Made by a program: the position numbers and the translations under genes. 14,407 nt of DNA from Bacillota bacterium (GTDB lineage: Bacteria; Bacillota; Sulfobacillia; Symbiobacteriales; Symbiobacteriaceae): contig JAQBPS010000772.1 in the NCBI GenBank assembly GCA_028287415.1, forward strand, positions 1-14,407, in the 5' to 3' direction. The notes under the pieces were generated by a model. The model made no database searches. It worked only from the letters and a program-made list of their open reading frames with translations, and was not told the DNA's origin. This document shows positions 1 through 6,946 of this stretch, in pieces. Numbering within the stretch: the first letter of the stretch is position 1; each line of letters begins with the position of its first letter.

Positions 1-499
1 CGGGCGCCGGCTCCAGCGTGGCCGACATCACCAGAATGCGCAGGTCGGCCCGCAGCAGGGCCTGTGACTGCAGACACAGCGCCAGCCCCAGGTCGCTATG
101 GAGCGAGCGCTCATGAAACTCATCAAAAATCACGGCGCCCACACCCTCCAGCGCAGGGTCAGCCTGCAGCAGGCGGGTGAGCACCCCTTCGGTAATCACT
201 TCAATCCGGGTTGTCGGTCCGACCTGGGTGTCATGCCGGACCCGGTAGCCGACGGTCTCGCCGACCGTCTCGCCCAGCGTGGCAGCCATAAAATGAGCGG
301 CCGCCCGGGCGGCCAGGCGGCGGGGCTCCAGCATCAAAATACGGCGCCCTGCGAGCCAGGGCTCGTCCAGGAGCGCCAGGGGCACCCGGGTCGTCTTGCC
401 CGCGCCAGGCGGCGCTACAAGCACGCTACTACTGCGGGCTCGCAGCGCGTCGGCGAGCAGCGGCAGGATTGGCTCAATTGGCAGCGTTGTCGTCAGCAT
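1..499 (-). CDS. hrpB: ATP-dependent helicase HrpB, N-terminal part (cut by window edge)
   Basis: About 166 residues of the N-terminus of a DEAH/DExH-family RNA helicase-like protein; the rest lies beyond position 1. Visible in order: the opening [10 protein letters not shown], a Walker A/motif [10 protein letters not shown] (about residues 29-37), the HrpB-like stretch [15 protein letters not shown], the motif TEGVLTRLL, motif II as DEFH in [12 protein letters not shown], and motif III SAT near the edge. DEFH instead of DEAH is usual for HrpB. The family is known as putative ATP-dependent RNA helicases of unclear physiological role. I chose ATG at 499; an in-frame GTG directly upstream (502) is an alternative, and an in-frame stop at 524-526 limits the start. 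It begins 33 bases after the NUDIX stop on the same strand, so the two are probably co-transcribed. Confidence 0.9.
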   Translation of the reverse strand, partial: MLTTTLPIEPILPLLADALRARSSSVLVAPPGAGKTTRVPLALLDEPWLAGRRILMLEPRRLAARAAAHFMAATLGETVGETVGYRVRHDTQVGPTTRIEVITEGVLTRLLQADPALEGVGAVIFDEFHERSLHSDLGLALCLQSQALLRADLRILVMSATLEPAP

Positions 500-532
500 C
501 ACCCCGTTATCATCAACATAGCCTTAATCCGG

Positions 533-976
533 CTACTCCATGCGGTTCATGGCCGGATCCGGGAAACGGTGATAGCGGGTCTCCCCGCCCTGGAGCCAGT
601 GCGTCAGGGGCTCCAGCCAGGGGCGCCAGCGGATGTACTCGCCCACCTGCGCCACCGGCACCCACTTCACGCCATAGATCTCGCCGGGCCGTGGAAACAG
701 CGTGCCCCCGGTCGGCCGGGCCGAAAAGAAGAACTGGACCAGATGCTCCCGGGCATCCATATTCCGAAACTCCGTAATAAACGCCAGGTCCCCGACTTCC
801 ACCAGGAGTCCCGTCTCCTCAAGCACTTCGCGCACAGCGGTCTCCGCGAGCAGTTCACCGGCCTCCCAGTGTCCTTTCGGAAGCCCCCAGTGCCCGTTGC
901 GGTTACGGATCAGCAGAATGTAGCCATCCTCCAGGACCAGACCGCCGGCTGAGAGATGTCTCCGCAGATGTAGCAT
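533..976 (-). CDS. NUDIX hydrolase (MutT/Ap4A-hydrolase-like)
   Basis: A 147-residue protein with a complete NUDIX box: G35, five residues, E41, seven residues, then REVLEETG (49-56). The three metal-binding glutamates of the REUxEE core are intact, so it should be an active Mg-dependent pyrophosphatase of nucleoside-diphosphate-linked substrates; the exact substrate cannot be read from sequence. The opening LSAGGLVLEDG and WGLPKGHWE are typical of the Ap4A-hydrolase/MutT-like type. I chose ATG at 976 because AGAGG lies 7 bases upstream; an in-frame GTG at 982 sits too close to that site. A good sigma-A-like promoter lies upstream at 1015-1044. It is followed by the hrpB start after 33 bases, which suggests a two-gene operon. 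Confidence 0.92.
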   Translation of the reverse strand: MLHLRRHLSAGGLVLEDGYILLIRNRNGHWGLPKGHWEAGELLAETAVREVLEETGLLVEVGDLAFITEFRNMDAREHLVQFFFSARPTGGTLFPRPGEIYGVKWVPVAQVGEYIRWRPWLEPLTHWLQGGETRYHRFPDPAMNRME

Positions 977-1014
977 AACCACACCTCTATCTTGTAAAGG
1001 TCCTCATGTTACAT

Positions 1015-1044
1015 ATTTTACTATGTTAACTATCGAATATTCAA
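1015..1044 (-). promoter_or_regulatory. Candidate sigma-A-type promoter for NUDIX-hrpB
   Basis: Read on the minus strand: TTGAAT (1044-1039), an 18-base spacer, then TAAAAT (1020-1015). This lies in a short AT-rich patch between the divergent genes and would start transcription about 30 bases before the NUDIX ATG. The -10 box matches consensus at 5 of 6 positions and the -35 at 4 of 6. Prediction by eye only. Confidence 0.5.
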
Positions 1045-1117
1045 GTCGGCTGACGGCAGGACTGCGCGCTGCGGCTACAGAAATTCGTTTCATTGACCGT
1101 ATTGGACCCTATAACGC

Positions 1118-1124
1118 AGGAGGG
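1118..1124 (+). promoter_or_regulatory. Ribosome binding site that fixes a TTG start at 1133
   Basis: AGGAGGG ends 8 bases before TTG at 1133-1135. No ATG or GTG with comparable spacing is in frame nearby, so this site decides the start of the C25-like peptidase gene. Confidence 0.75.
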
Positions 1125-1132
1125 TACAGTCG

Positions 1133-4100
1133 TTGCAAGACCTGTTCATCATTGATGTAACCCGCGGCTTTCTGCCGGCGGCCCTGCTGACAGCGGCGGC
1201 TTATGCGCGCACTGGCGGCGAGGCGATGCTCGTCCAGGGCAGCGCCGACCATGCGTCGGTCCATCAGGCTGTGGAGCGGTTCCGCCCTGCCCGCCTGCTG
1301 ACGATGGCCGGTTGTGCGCCCGAGATCGCCATAGGGCGCGGCGGCGATGACCGCCTGGCGCAGGAGACGCTCCCTGCCGAGAGCGCCCCGCTTCTGTCCT
1401 GGCTGATCAATGAGGCCGTGGCGGAGGCCCGGGGCGTCGTGTTGTTCCCGGCCCACTCGCCGTCCTGGGCGATCAAGGGCGCAGCCCTGGCGACCCGGCT
1501 CGGCTACCTCGCCTGGCCCCTGGAGGAGACGTCGGGCTTTGCCTATGCCGCCCCGGCGGAGATTCCCGTGCTCGTGCTCGGCGAGGCAATGGTCGGCCTG
1601 GGCGAGAAGCTGCAAGGACGGGAATTCCGGCATCTGCCGGGCGATCACGCCGTGGCCGACTACCTGGCGGAGATTGGCAAGCCCGCCCGCTATGTCGTGC
1701 TGGTCAACTCGGCCGACTTGGAGCCGCCGCCGTCGACCGGGGTGAGCATGGGCACCGCCTGGGTGCGGGGCCTTAGCCTGCTTGCGCCCCAGCTTGCATC
1801 CTACCGGGAAGCGCTGGTGCTCGACGCCCACTCCTCCCGCCCCGAGCCGCACGAGATTGAGCGCACGCTTAACCAGCGGGTGCACGAGGCGCGCCTGGCC
1901 CCGGAGTACCTGGCCGTGCTGGCGGCACCGGGCGCCATCCCGTTTATCGCTGATGCGGACATGCGCTTTCCGCCTGACGAGGACGCAACCCGGGAGCTCC
2001 ACTTGCGGCTGAACAACGACCTCTTTTTTGATGTCGCCGAGGGGCGCATTTTCGGCCAGACCGCTGGCAAGGTCAGCCTCCAGCTCCTGTCGACGAAGCA
2101 CCATGCGCAGCTTCACGGCGCTTTCCGCTCCCGGGCGCTGATCTTCAGTCGACCGCACGTGGAGGGCGGCGTCACCTTCGCACTGGATGAGGCCGTGGGT
2201 CGGACCCAGTTGCGGCCGGTGCTGGAAAAGGCCGGACTCAGCGTGACCGAGCTCTACGATCAGGACTGCTCTCCGCGCCAGATCGCAGAGCATTTGCCGG
2301 GCGCCGGCCTGATGATGTACGCCGGCCATGGCCATCCTGAGGCCCTGGCGACCCACGAGGCCCCGCTCTATGCGGAGTTTCTGCCGGAGCAGATCGCCCC
2401 CGGCGTCGTGTACGCGTGCGCTTGCTCAACGATGTACCCCAAGCCTGTCCGGTTCAGCAGCGACGGCGGTTTCAGTGCGGAGGAGGAGGCGACGCCCTTC
2501 GCCGAGCAGATCGGCCCGGCCTTTGTTGACCGGGGCGCTCTGGCCTTTGTCGGCGGCCTCACCGCTGAAGATGTGCTGCTGAATACGCCGATGTACGTTG
2601 CCTTCATGCACGCGCTTGTGCTGAAGGGGCTGAGCGTGGGCCAGGCCGTGCGCTATGCCCGCAACCACACGCTCACCCACATGGCAGTGATGAGCCAGCG
2701 GGCGCCCGCCACCTACAACGCCTACCGGGAGACGGTCGCCGAAGCCGTTCAGCAACAGGTGCTCCTGGGCGATCCGGCCTTCCAGCCTTACCCGGGCACG
2801 GCGGCCGCCAGGCTGCCGGTTGCGGCCGCCGCGGCGGGCGATGAGGCGGTCTCGGTCACGCTGAGCCTGCCGGAGGAGCGCTGGCTGCGCACAACCGTCA
2901 AGGTCGATGAGGGCAAGCAGAACAAGGACTTCCATCGGGCACGCAGCCTGGAAGCGTGGCTGCCGGTCGGCGAGGATGTCTTCAACTGGGGCGAGAACTA
3001 CACGGTCGCAAAGGCTGCCGACGGTGCGGCCGACAAGGGCGTGATGGGCGCGTACGTGCGCCTCAGCGCCGACCTGCCGGCAGGGCGGGTGCCGGTCTCG
3101 CTGACGCTCGAGAGCGTAGCGGTGGGACCGCAGGAGTGCCTGCTCTGCGGCACTAGTCACCCGGTCGCCGACGCCGCCGCAAAGTTCAGCAAGCATGTGA
3201 TTCCCTTTATGGGGAAGGAGGCCCCCGTCGCGCACGACCAGCGCAAGGGCTGGGCGTTTGCCACGGAGGAGACCCCGACCGGGCTGCGGGTGCATTGGCT
3301 CGTGCCCGCGTTGGTGATCGATGATGCGACCCGCCAGGCGATCCGCCTCGAGAGCGCTACGTTCCGGCTCGAGCACCGGCCGGGCGTGCTGGCGCAGGGG
3401 CGGCTCGATCTGGAGCGCAACGGCGGCGGCGGCGGGACAGAGGCGCCGGGCGCCATGGAGGGTACCCGGGGGCTGCTGCCGGACGACCTTCTGCTCTCGT
3501 TCGGCCCGGTGCAGGCCGCCGACGCTGCCGACGATGCGCAGGCCCAGCCCGCGGACAGCAAGGCGAAGCAGCTTTCGGTGATCGCCCAGACGCTCTCCAG
3601 CCCTGGCGGCCACTGGTCCTGCTGGCTGCCGACCGGCGCTGAGGTCGGCCTGCGAGTCGATACGCCCATGCCGGTCTACCGCCACGTACCCGAGGCGCCG
3701 CTGAGCTATGCCCCGGCTACCGTGACGGACATCGCGGCGCCCTTGAAGGCCCCGAATACCGGCACCGTGCGGGGCACCGTGGTCGACGGCTTCACCGGGC
3801 GGCCGCTGCCCGGCGCCCGGGTCCGCCTGTGGCGGGGCAAGGCTGGCGACCGCACGGTGTTTGAGGGCTTCGTGGGCGAGGCCCGGGCCGATGCCCAGGG
3901 GCACTTCGCGTTCACCGTTCCGGTCGGCAGCTACGTGGTGCGTACGGCGCATCGCACCGACTTGCGGTACTTTGCCGGCAAGGGCAGCGTTACGGTGTTC
4001 AAGGGCCGGGATGCCGCAGTGCTCGTGCCGATGGAGCCAGGCGCCCTGCTCACCGGCCGGGTGGAGTGGGCCGGCCCATACCGGCCGAAGCACGCGGGCA

Positions 4101-4315
4101 TCAAGCTGCTGGAGCACGGCAGCAAGGACGAGGTGCTGGGCTTCGGGAGCATCCGCCGGGATGGCGGCTTTGCCGTGCTCGTGCCCGTGACCAGGCCGTT
4201 CGACGTGCAGATCTGGCCGGAGGGCTTCGATCGCCTGCTGGACGACAACGGCGGGGAGGGCTACCACCTGGCGCCAGGGGATGTCCTGACGAAGTCGTAC
4301 ACCGTCAAGGGGTAG
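1133..4315 (+). CDS. Large gingipain-like (C25/caspase-fold) peptidase with C-terminal carboxypeptidase-regulatory-like domain
   Basis: A 1060-residue protein starting at TTG behind AGGAGGG. Residues about 170-555 resemble the C25 (gingipain) fold. EYLAVLAAPGAIPF and VAEGRIFGQTAGKVSLQLL match the usual lead-in. The catalytic region follows, with the His motif MYAGHGH (H399, H401) and the Cys motif VVYACACST (C429, C431). The C25-typical ending VLLGDPAFQPYPG closes it. By alignment with CHAT/C25 motifs, H399 and C431 are my best dyad. Residues 1-170 look like alternating strand/helix repeats somewhat like cell-wall-binding type 2 units (weak). Residues 560-870 are unrecognised, with a CLLC pair (669-672) and a Gly run near 765. 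Residues about 876-968 form a carboxypeptidase-regulatory-like beta-sandwich (GTVRGTVVDGFTGRPLPGARV). No signal peptide, sorting signal or membrane segment is visible, which is odd for this family. It stands alone, with only the broken NUDIX remnant behind it. Confidence 0.72.
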   Translation: MQDLFIIDVTRGFLPAALLTAAAYARTGGEAMLVQGSADHASVHQAVERFRPARLLTMAGCAPEIAIGRGGDDRLAQETLPAESAPLLSWLINEAVAEARGVVLFPAHSPSWAIKGAALATRLGYLAWPLEETSGFAYAAPAEIPVLVLGEAMVGLGEKLQGREFRHLPGDHAVADYLAEIGKPARYVVLVNSADLEPPPSTGVSMGTAWVRGLSLLAPQLASYREALVLDAHSSRPEPHEIERTLNQRVHEARLAPEYLAVLAAPGAIPFIADADMRFPPDEDATRELHLRLNNDLFFDVAEGRIFGQTAGKVSLQLLSTKHHAQLHGAFRSRALIFSRPHVEGGVTFALDEAVGRTQLRPVLEKAGLSVTELYDQDCSPRQIAEHLPGAGLMMYAGHGHPEALATHEAPLYAEFLPEQIAPGVVYACACSTMYPKPVRFSSDGGFSAEEEATPFAEQIGPAFVDRGALAFVGGLTAEDVLLNTPMYVAFMHALVLKGLSVGQAVRYARNHTLTHMAVMSQRAPATYNAYRETVAEAVQQQVLLGDPAFQPYPGTAAARLPVAAAAAGDEAVSVTLSLPEERWLRTTVKVDEGKQNKDFHRARSLEAWLPVGEDVFNWGENYTVAKAADGAADKGVMGAYVRLSADLPAGRVPVSLTLESVAVGPQECLLCGTSHPVADAAAKFSKHVIPFMGKEAPVAHDQRKGWAFATEETPTGLRVHWLVPALVIDDATRQAIRLESATFRLEHRPGVLAQGRLDLERNGGGGGTEAPGAMEGTRGLLPDDLLLSFGPVQAADAADDAQAQPADSKAKQLSVIAQTLSSPGGHWSCWLPTGAEVGLRVDTPMPVYRHVPEAPLSYAPATVTDIAAPLKAPNTGTVRGTVVDGFTGRPLPGARVRLWRGKAGDRTVFEGFVGEARADAQGHFAFTVPVGSYVVRTAHRTDLRYFAGKGSVTVFKGRDAAVLVPMEPGALLTGRVEWAGPYRPKHAGIKLLEHGSKDEVLGFGSIRRDGGFAVLVPVTRPFDVQIWPEGFDRLLDDNGGEGYHLAPGDVLTKSYTVKG

Positions 4316-4320
4316 GCGGA

Positions 4321-4540
4321 ATGGTGTACACAGTCAAGGAGAAGGTTCTTCCCGGAGGGCGGTACCCAGGTGCCCGCGGGCACCATGGAGCCCGGTGAGG
4401 CCCCCGAGCACGCCGTCCTGCGCAAGGTATTCGAGGAGTCGGGGCTGACCGGCCCGGCCATCACCAGCTACGTTGGCTGCTTTGCGTATGACAAGGCGCT
4501 CGGAATATCCGAGCGCCTTTCCTCACCATATGACTATTGA
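4321..4540 (+). pseudogene. Broken NUDIX hydrolase remnant (frameshift plus internal and 3' deletion)
   Basis: An opening MVYTVKEKVL (ATG at 4321, AGGCGGA just upstream) looks like the start of a NUDIX hydrolase, but its frame soon diverges and stops at 4398. From 4361, in a different frame, the sequence reads GTQVPAGTMEPGEAPEH and then VLRKVFEESGL. This is a NUDIX box with the usual GTxVPxGTxEPGE lead-in and one core change (RK instead of RE). About 20-25 residues normally found between the opening and this motif are missing. The second frame ends soon after SYVGCFAYDK, where a hairpin begins, so the C-terminal half is gone as well. It is unrelated in detail to the intact NUDIX gene at 533-976. 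I infer a decayed gene cut by a rearrangement next to the TPR cassettes. Confidence 0.75.
4493..4519 (+). terminator. Hairpin, probable terminator
   Basis: A perfect 12-base-pair stem (AAGGCGCTCGGA / TCCGAGCGCCTT) with a 3-base loop, followed by TCCTCACC, which is only weakly T-rich. It sits inside the broken NUDIX frame and just before the promoter of the first TPR gene, so it would separate the peptidase transcript from the TPR cassette. Confidence 0.65.
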
Positions 4541-4543
4541 TAC

Positions 4544-4572
4544 TTGATTAATAATTTCTATATAGTTATGAT
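4544..4572 (+). promoter_or_regulatory. Sigma-A-type promoter for TPR/peptide cassette 1
   Basis: TTGATT (4544-4549), a 17-base spacer, TATGAT (4567-4572), in an AT-rich patch that contrasts with the GC-rich surroundings. Predicted transcription starts near 4579. The coding start must therefore be downstream, which supports TTG at 4610 over earlier in-frame starts. Confidence 0.65.
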
Positions 4573-4609
4573 ATTCATGTACTACCGCATCCGGGAAGGG
4601 GGTATACCA

Positions 4610-5518
4610 TTGCCGCTCGCTGATTTCAAAGCGGCCGTCCAGGCAGAGCAATATCAGACTGCACGGTGGTTGTTTGTGCAATTAAGGGACGACCCCCTCG
4701 TTTCCCGGGAAGAATTGGCCGAAGCATACTGCGAGGCGGCGGTCGTGGAGTATCGGGCCGGTCATCTGCGCACTGCCATTGCTTGGGCCAAGGTGGCGAT
4801 CAAGATGGCCATGGCCCCCGAAACAAACCAGCTGATGCTTCTGAGTCGTACCGCTCTGAACCTGATTGAGTTTCAACGACTGGCAGGGGATACAGCTGCT
4901 GCGATTGACACCGGTCACCACTGGCTTACGCATTACGGGGACAACCGCGAAGTAGCGCACCGAAAGGGCCGGTTCTACTTCAATCTGGCGGTTACTCATC
5001 AGCAGCGGGAAGAAGTCGAGAAGGCTCTCGAACACTACGAGCTGGCGTGGAATCACCTTGCCGGTGTCCGTTCGAGCCATCCAGACGCGTCGGAGCGGGA
5101 ACGAAGCCTTGTGTACGAAGTGATGGCGCTTCAGAACTCGGCCTGGCTTATGTACGAGGTTGACCTTGGGGTCGCGAAAGAGATTGCGGGAAAAGCTCGG
5201 CGGTTGATTCCAGAGGGGAACTCACTCCTTGCTCGTGAACAGATGCTGCTCGAAGCCCTTGAAATACATAAGTGCGGCGACTCGGTCTCCGTCCTCGCCT
5301 TAGTGAACCGGATCTTCGCCAATGCGACTGCGATTCCAACCCGTCAACTGTTCTGGCTCTACTGGCTGGCCGCCAAAGAACTGGTCCGTTGCGGGAAGAT
5401 GAGCACCGCTAACGCGTATGCCGCTATGGCAACGCAGGCGGCCGAGGATGCGAAGGACAGGCGCCTCATTCGACTCGGACGTGAGGTCGAAGAGGAGACC
5501 GATGGGGTTGCCTCGTAG
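4610..5518 (+). CDS. TPR protein, candidate Rap-like peptide receptor of cassette 1
   Basis: A 302-residue, all-helical protein without signal peptide or membrane segment. TPR-type helix pairs are clearest at about residues 118-150 (FYFNLAVTHQQREEVEKALE, then HYELAWNHL) and earlier around TAIAWAKVAIKMA (about 55-67). The C-terminal part continues as helix pairs. No helix-turn-helix is evident at the N-terminus. I chose TTG at 4610 because GAAGGGGG lies 7 bases upstream and the promoter at 4544-4572 excludes longer forms. A 45-residue exported peptide gene begins 37 bases after its stop. By analogy with Rap-Phr and other RRNPP systems, I infer that it binds the imported peptide and alters a protein partner; no partner is visible here. 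Its codon use is more AT-tolerant than that of its neighbours, which hints at an accessory origin. Confidence 0.8.
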   Translation: MPLADFKAAVQAEQYQTARWLFVQLRDDPLVSREELAEAYCEAAVVEYRAGHLRTAIAWAKVAIKMAMAPETNQLMLLSRTALNLIEFQRLAGDTAAAIDTGHHWLTHYGDNREVAHRKGRFYFNLAVTHQQREEVEKALEHYELAWNHLAGVRSSHPDASERERSLVYEVMALQNSAWLMYEVDLGVAKEIAGKARRLIPEGNSLLAREQMLLEALEIHKCGDSVSVLALVNRIFANATAIPTRQLFWLYWLAAKELVRCGKMSTANAYAAMATQAAEDAKDRRLIRLGREVEEETDGVAS

Positions 5519-5555
5519 CCTCCAAATACTACAGGAACTCAGGGGGTGGACCATC

Positions 5556-5693
5556 ATGACGAGGTACCGGAAGGCGATCCTGATGCTTGCCATTGTGTCG
5601 GCGTTGCTGCTCGATGCAACAGTGACGTTCGCAGACCACGGAGGCATTGTCGAAGCCCAACCGTCAACGAGTTCGTCGCTCGCACCCTACTAG
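5556..5693 (+). CDS. Short secreted peptide precursor, candidate Phr-like signal of cassette 1
   Basis: A 45-residue product from ATG at 5556, with AGGGGGTGG 7 bases upstream. It has a textbook Sec signal peptide: basic MTRYRK, hydrophobic AILMLAIVSALLL, and a likely cleavage after VTFA (residue 26). This leaves the 19-residue DHGGIVEAQPSTSSSLAPY. The gene lies 37 bases behind the TPR gene and surely shares its transcript; no separate promoter is clear in the gap. The signal peptide, position and size fit a pro-peptide that is exported, trimmed and re-imported. The active peptide cannot be read from sequence; the C-terminal residues are the usual candidate. An open reading frame in another phase continues to 5764, so an old frameshift is possible. 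Confidence 0.7.
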   Translation: MTRYRKAILMLAIVSALLLDATVTFADHGGIVEAQPSTSSSLAPY

Positions 5694-5761
5694 CTGAGGG
5701 ACCCGCCTGCATCGACAAGATAACGCTGATCGCTCGACCCGAGGACCCTTACATTTACCCG

Positions 5762-5805
5762 TAACAAAGGCCAGGTGGCTGCATGACAGCACCTGGCCTT
5801 TGTTA
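5762..5805. terminator. Bidirectional terminator shared by the two convergent cassettes
   Basis: A perfect 16-base-pair inverted repeat (TAACAAAGGCCAGGTG / CACCTGGCCTTTGTTA) around a 12-base loop. The loop can add three more pairs (CTG/CAG) with one bulged G. The outer stem gives T-rich ends in both directions. It lies between the peptide 1 stop (5693) and the peptide 2 stop (5820), so it should end both transcripts. Confidence 0.85.
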
Positions 5806-5819
5806 TGGGGCATTACCAC

Positions 5820-5957
5820 CTACGGCTGTATGATCGCGCTCTGCGAGTGAGTCCAAGCCTTCCACGGCTCGATGACACCGCCGCCTTGTGCCGACACGGT
5901 TGCTGCCATGGCCGCTAACGCGAGGATGACCAGAACCAGGCCCATAACCTTCCGCAT
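5820..5957 (-). CDS. Short secreted peptide precursor, candidate Phr-like signal of cassette 2
   Basis: A 45-residue product from ATG at 5957, with GGAGGGG 5 bases upstream. A clear Sec signal peptide runs from MRK through the hydrophobic VMGLVLVILALAAMAA to a strong cleavage site after TVSA (residue 23). The 22-residue remainder starts QGGGVIEPWKAW and ends SAIIQP. It follows the TPR gene of cassette 2 by 57 bases. Its length equals that of peptide 1, and the motif GG-V-I-E right after cleavage mirrors GG-I-V-E in peptide 1, so the two look like diverged copies. No cysteine is present, and no lanthipeptide or bacteriocin hallmark is seen. Such short genes are easily missed by annotation pipelines. 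Confidence 0.72.
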   Translation of the reverse strand: MRKVMGLVLVILALAAMAATVSAQGGGVIEPWKAWTHSQSAIIQP

Positions 5958-6014
5958 GCAGACCCCTCCATTTTACCTGAGAGATAAAACCTTTTCTTGG
6001 AAGAGGGGGCGGAT

Positions 6015-6902
6015 TTACGCCCCCTGCCTCTGTTCCTGTATCACCTGTGTAATGTGGTGGCGGACTCGTTTGGCGGTGGTCCAGCATCGGAGGTCTACCC
6101 CAGGCATGCTGGCTTCTACGAATGCCCGATAAATTATATGCTCGGAAGCGGCAATCATCCCTGGGTCGGTGTACCGCATCCCAATCGCGGCCAGGGCCAT
6201 CACGGACAGGCCGAGGATGAACGCACTGCTGCCGTCCTCACGGTGGATCACTGACTGCAACGTGTCCAGACAGCGGGCGCAATCCCCGGCGGCCAGGAGC
6301 TGGTATGCATTCATCACCTGCTGCATCGCCCTGTCTGACTCCGTAGCGCACAAGGGCGCCGCTTCATCAATCAGGTCTGCCGCCCGGTCGGGCTGATTCA
6401 GATCGCACAAGGTCCAGGCCAAGTTCCACAGAGAGAGGAGCAGGTGCTTCTTCAGGCCTTCACGGCGCAACTCCGCCACCGCTCGTTCGTAGTAGGCGGC
6501 GGCCTGGCGCAGGTTTTCCGGCTTGCCGTTGCGGTTATAGTACGCCAGCCCCAGATTATGTAGGAGCGGTCCGGTCAGGACGCCAGCCAGACTCGGGTGC
6601 TCAGGTAACTCGGCCAGACACGCTTCGAGATGCTCGATTGCCTCGCCGTAGGCGCCCAGTTGCTCCTCAGTACTGCCGAGACGCTGGAGGAGCTTGATGC
6701 GAATCTCCCCGGATGGCTTCAAGGACAGGCCGTACTCGGCCGCCCCCCGAGACCGTAGATACTCCTCAAGATGCCAGTACACCAGCGACCCCAGCCAGTA
6801 CCATTCCGGATCCGTGCAGCCTGGTTGCCCTTGGTATAATGCCCGCGCCTCGGCCAACCGCCGCTCCTGGTACAAGGCGCGTAACTCCGTCAATCGATCC
6901 AC
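6015..6902 (-). CDS. TPR protein, candidate Rap-like peptide receptor of cassette 2
   Basis: A 295-residue helical protein with no signal peptide or membrane segment. TPR-like helix pairs are visible at about residues 71-100 (LGSTEEQLGAYGEAIEHLEA), 113-146 (LLHNLGLAYYNRNG, then AAAYYERAVAEL) and 155-184 (LWNLAWTLCDLNQPDRAADL). No helix-turn-helix is evident. The start is GTG at 6902 with a GGGGGG tract 8 bases upstream; an ATG at 6910 is in another frame and hits a stop at once. It matches the first TPR protein in size, layout and following peptide gene, but residue identity by eye is low, so the receptors have diverged strongly or were acquired separately. I infer a cytosolic peptide receptor; its target is unknown. 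Confidence 0.8.
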   Translation of the reverse strand: MDRLTELRALYQERRLAEARALYQGQPGCTDPEWYWLGSLVYWHLEEYLRSRGAAEYGLSLKPSGEIRIKLLQRLGSTEEQLGAYGEAIEHLEACLAELPEHPSLAGVLTGPLLHNLGLAYYNRNGKPENLRQAAAYYERAVAELRREGLKKHLLLSLWNLAWTLCDLNQPDRAADLIDEAAPLCATESDRAMQQVMNAYQLLAAGDCARCLDTLQSVIHREDGSSAFILGLSVMALAAIGMRYTDPGMIAASEHIIYRAFVEASMPGVDLRCWTTAKRVRHHITQVIQEQRQGA

Positions 6903-6946
6903 GTGGCCATCCCCCCACTGTCCAAGCCATGAAGTGGTTCGCTATC

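Noticed and set aside
98..952. Open frame on the plus strand across the hrpB and NUDIX genes
   Set aside because: Its product shows no family features, while both minus-strand frames have complete helicase and NUDIX motifs.
2426..4267. Long open frame on the minus strand (613 codons) inside the peptidase gene, and a similar one at 1109-2356
   Set aside because: They are antisense shadows of a very GC-rich coding sequence: low-complexity Arg/Gly/Pro/His-rich products, no ribosome binding site and no domain, while the plus-strand frame has clear family motifs and a good start.
4544..4609. N-terminal extension of the first TPR protein from an earlier in-frame TTG or ATG
   Set aside because: These codons lie in or at the edge of the promoter (4544-4572), and the predicted transcript starts near 4579. 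TTG at 4610 has the only good binding site.
5790..5805. The repeat arms at 5762-5805 as a CRISPR unit or transposon end
   Set aside because: There is only one pair of arms with a short loop, located exactly between two convergent stop codons. No spacer series, transposase or target duplication is present, so a terminator explains it fully.
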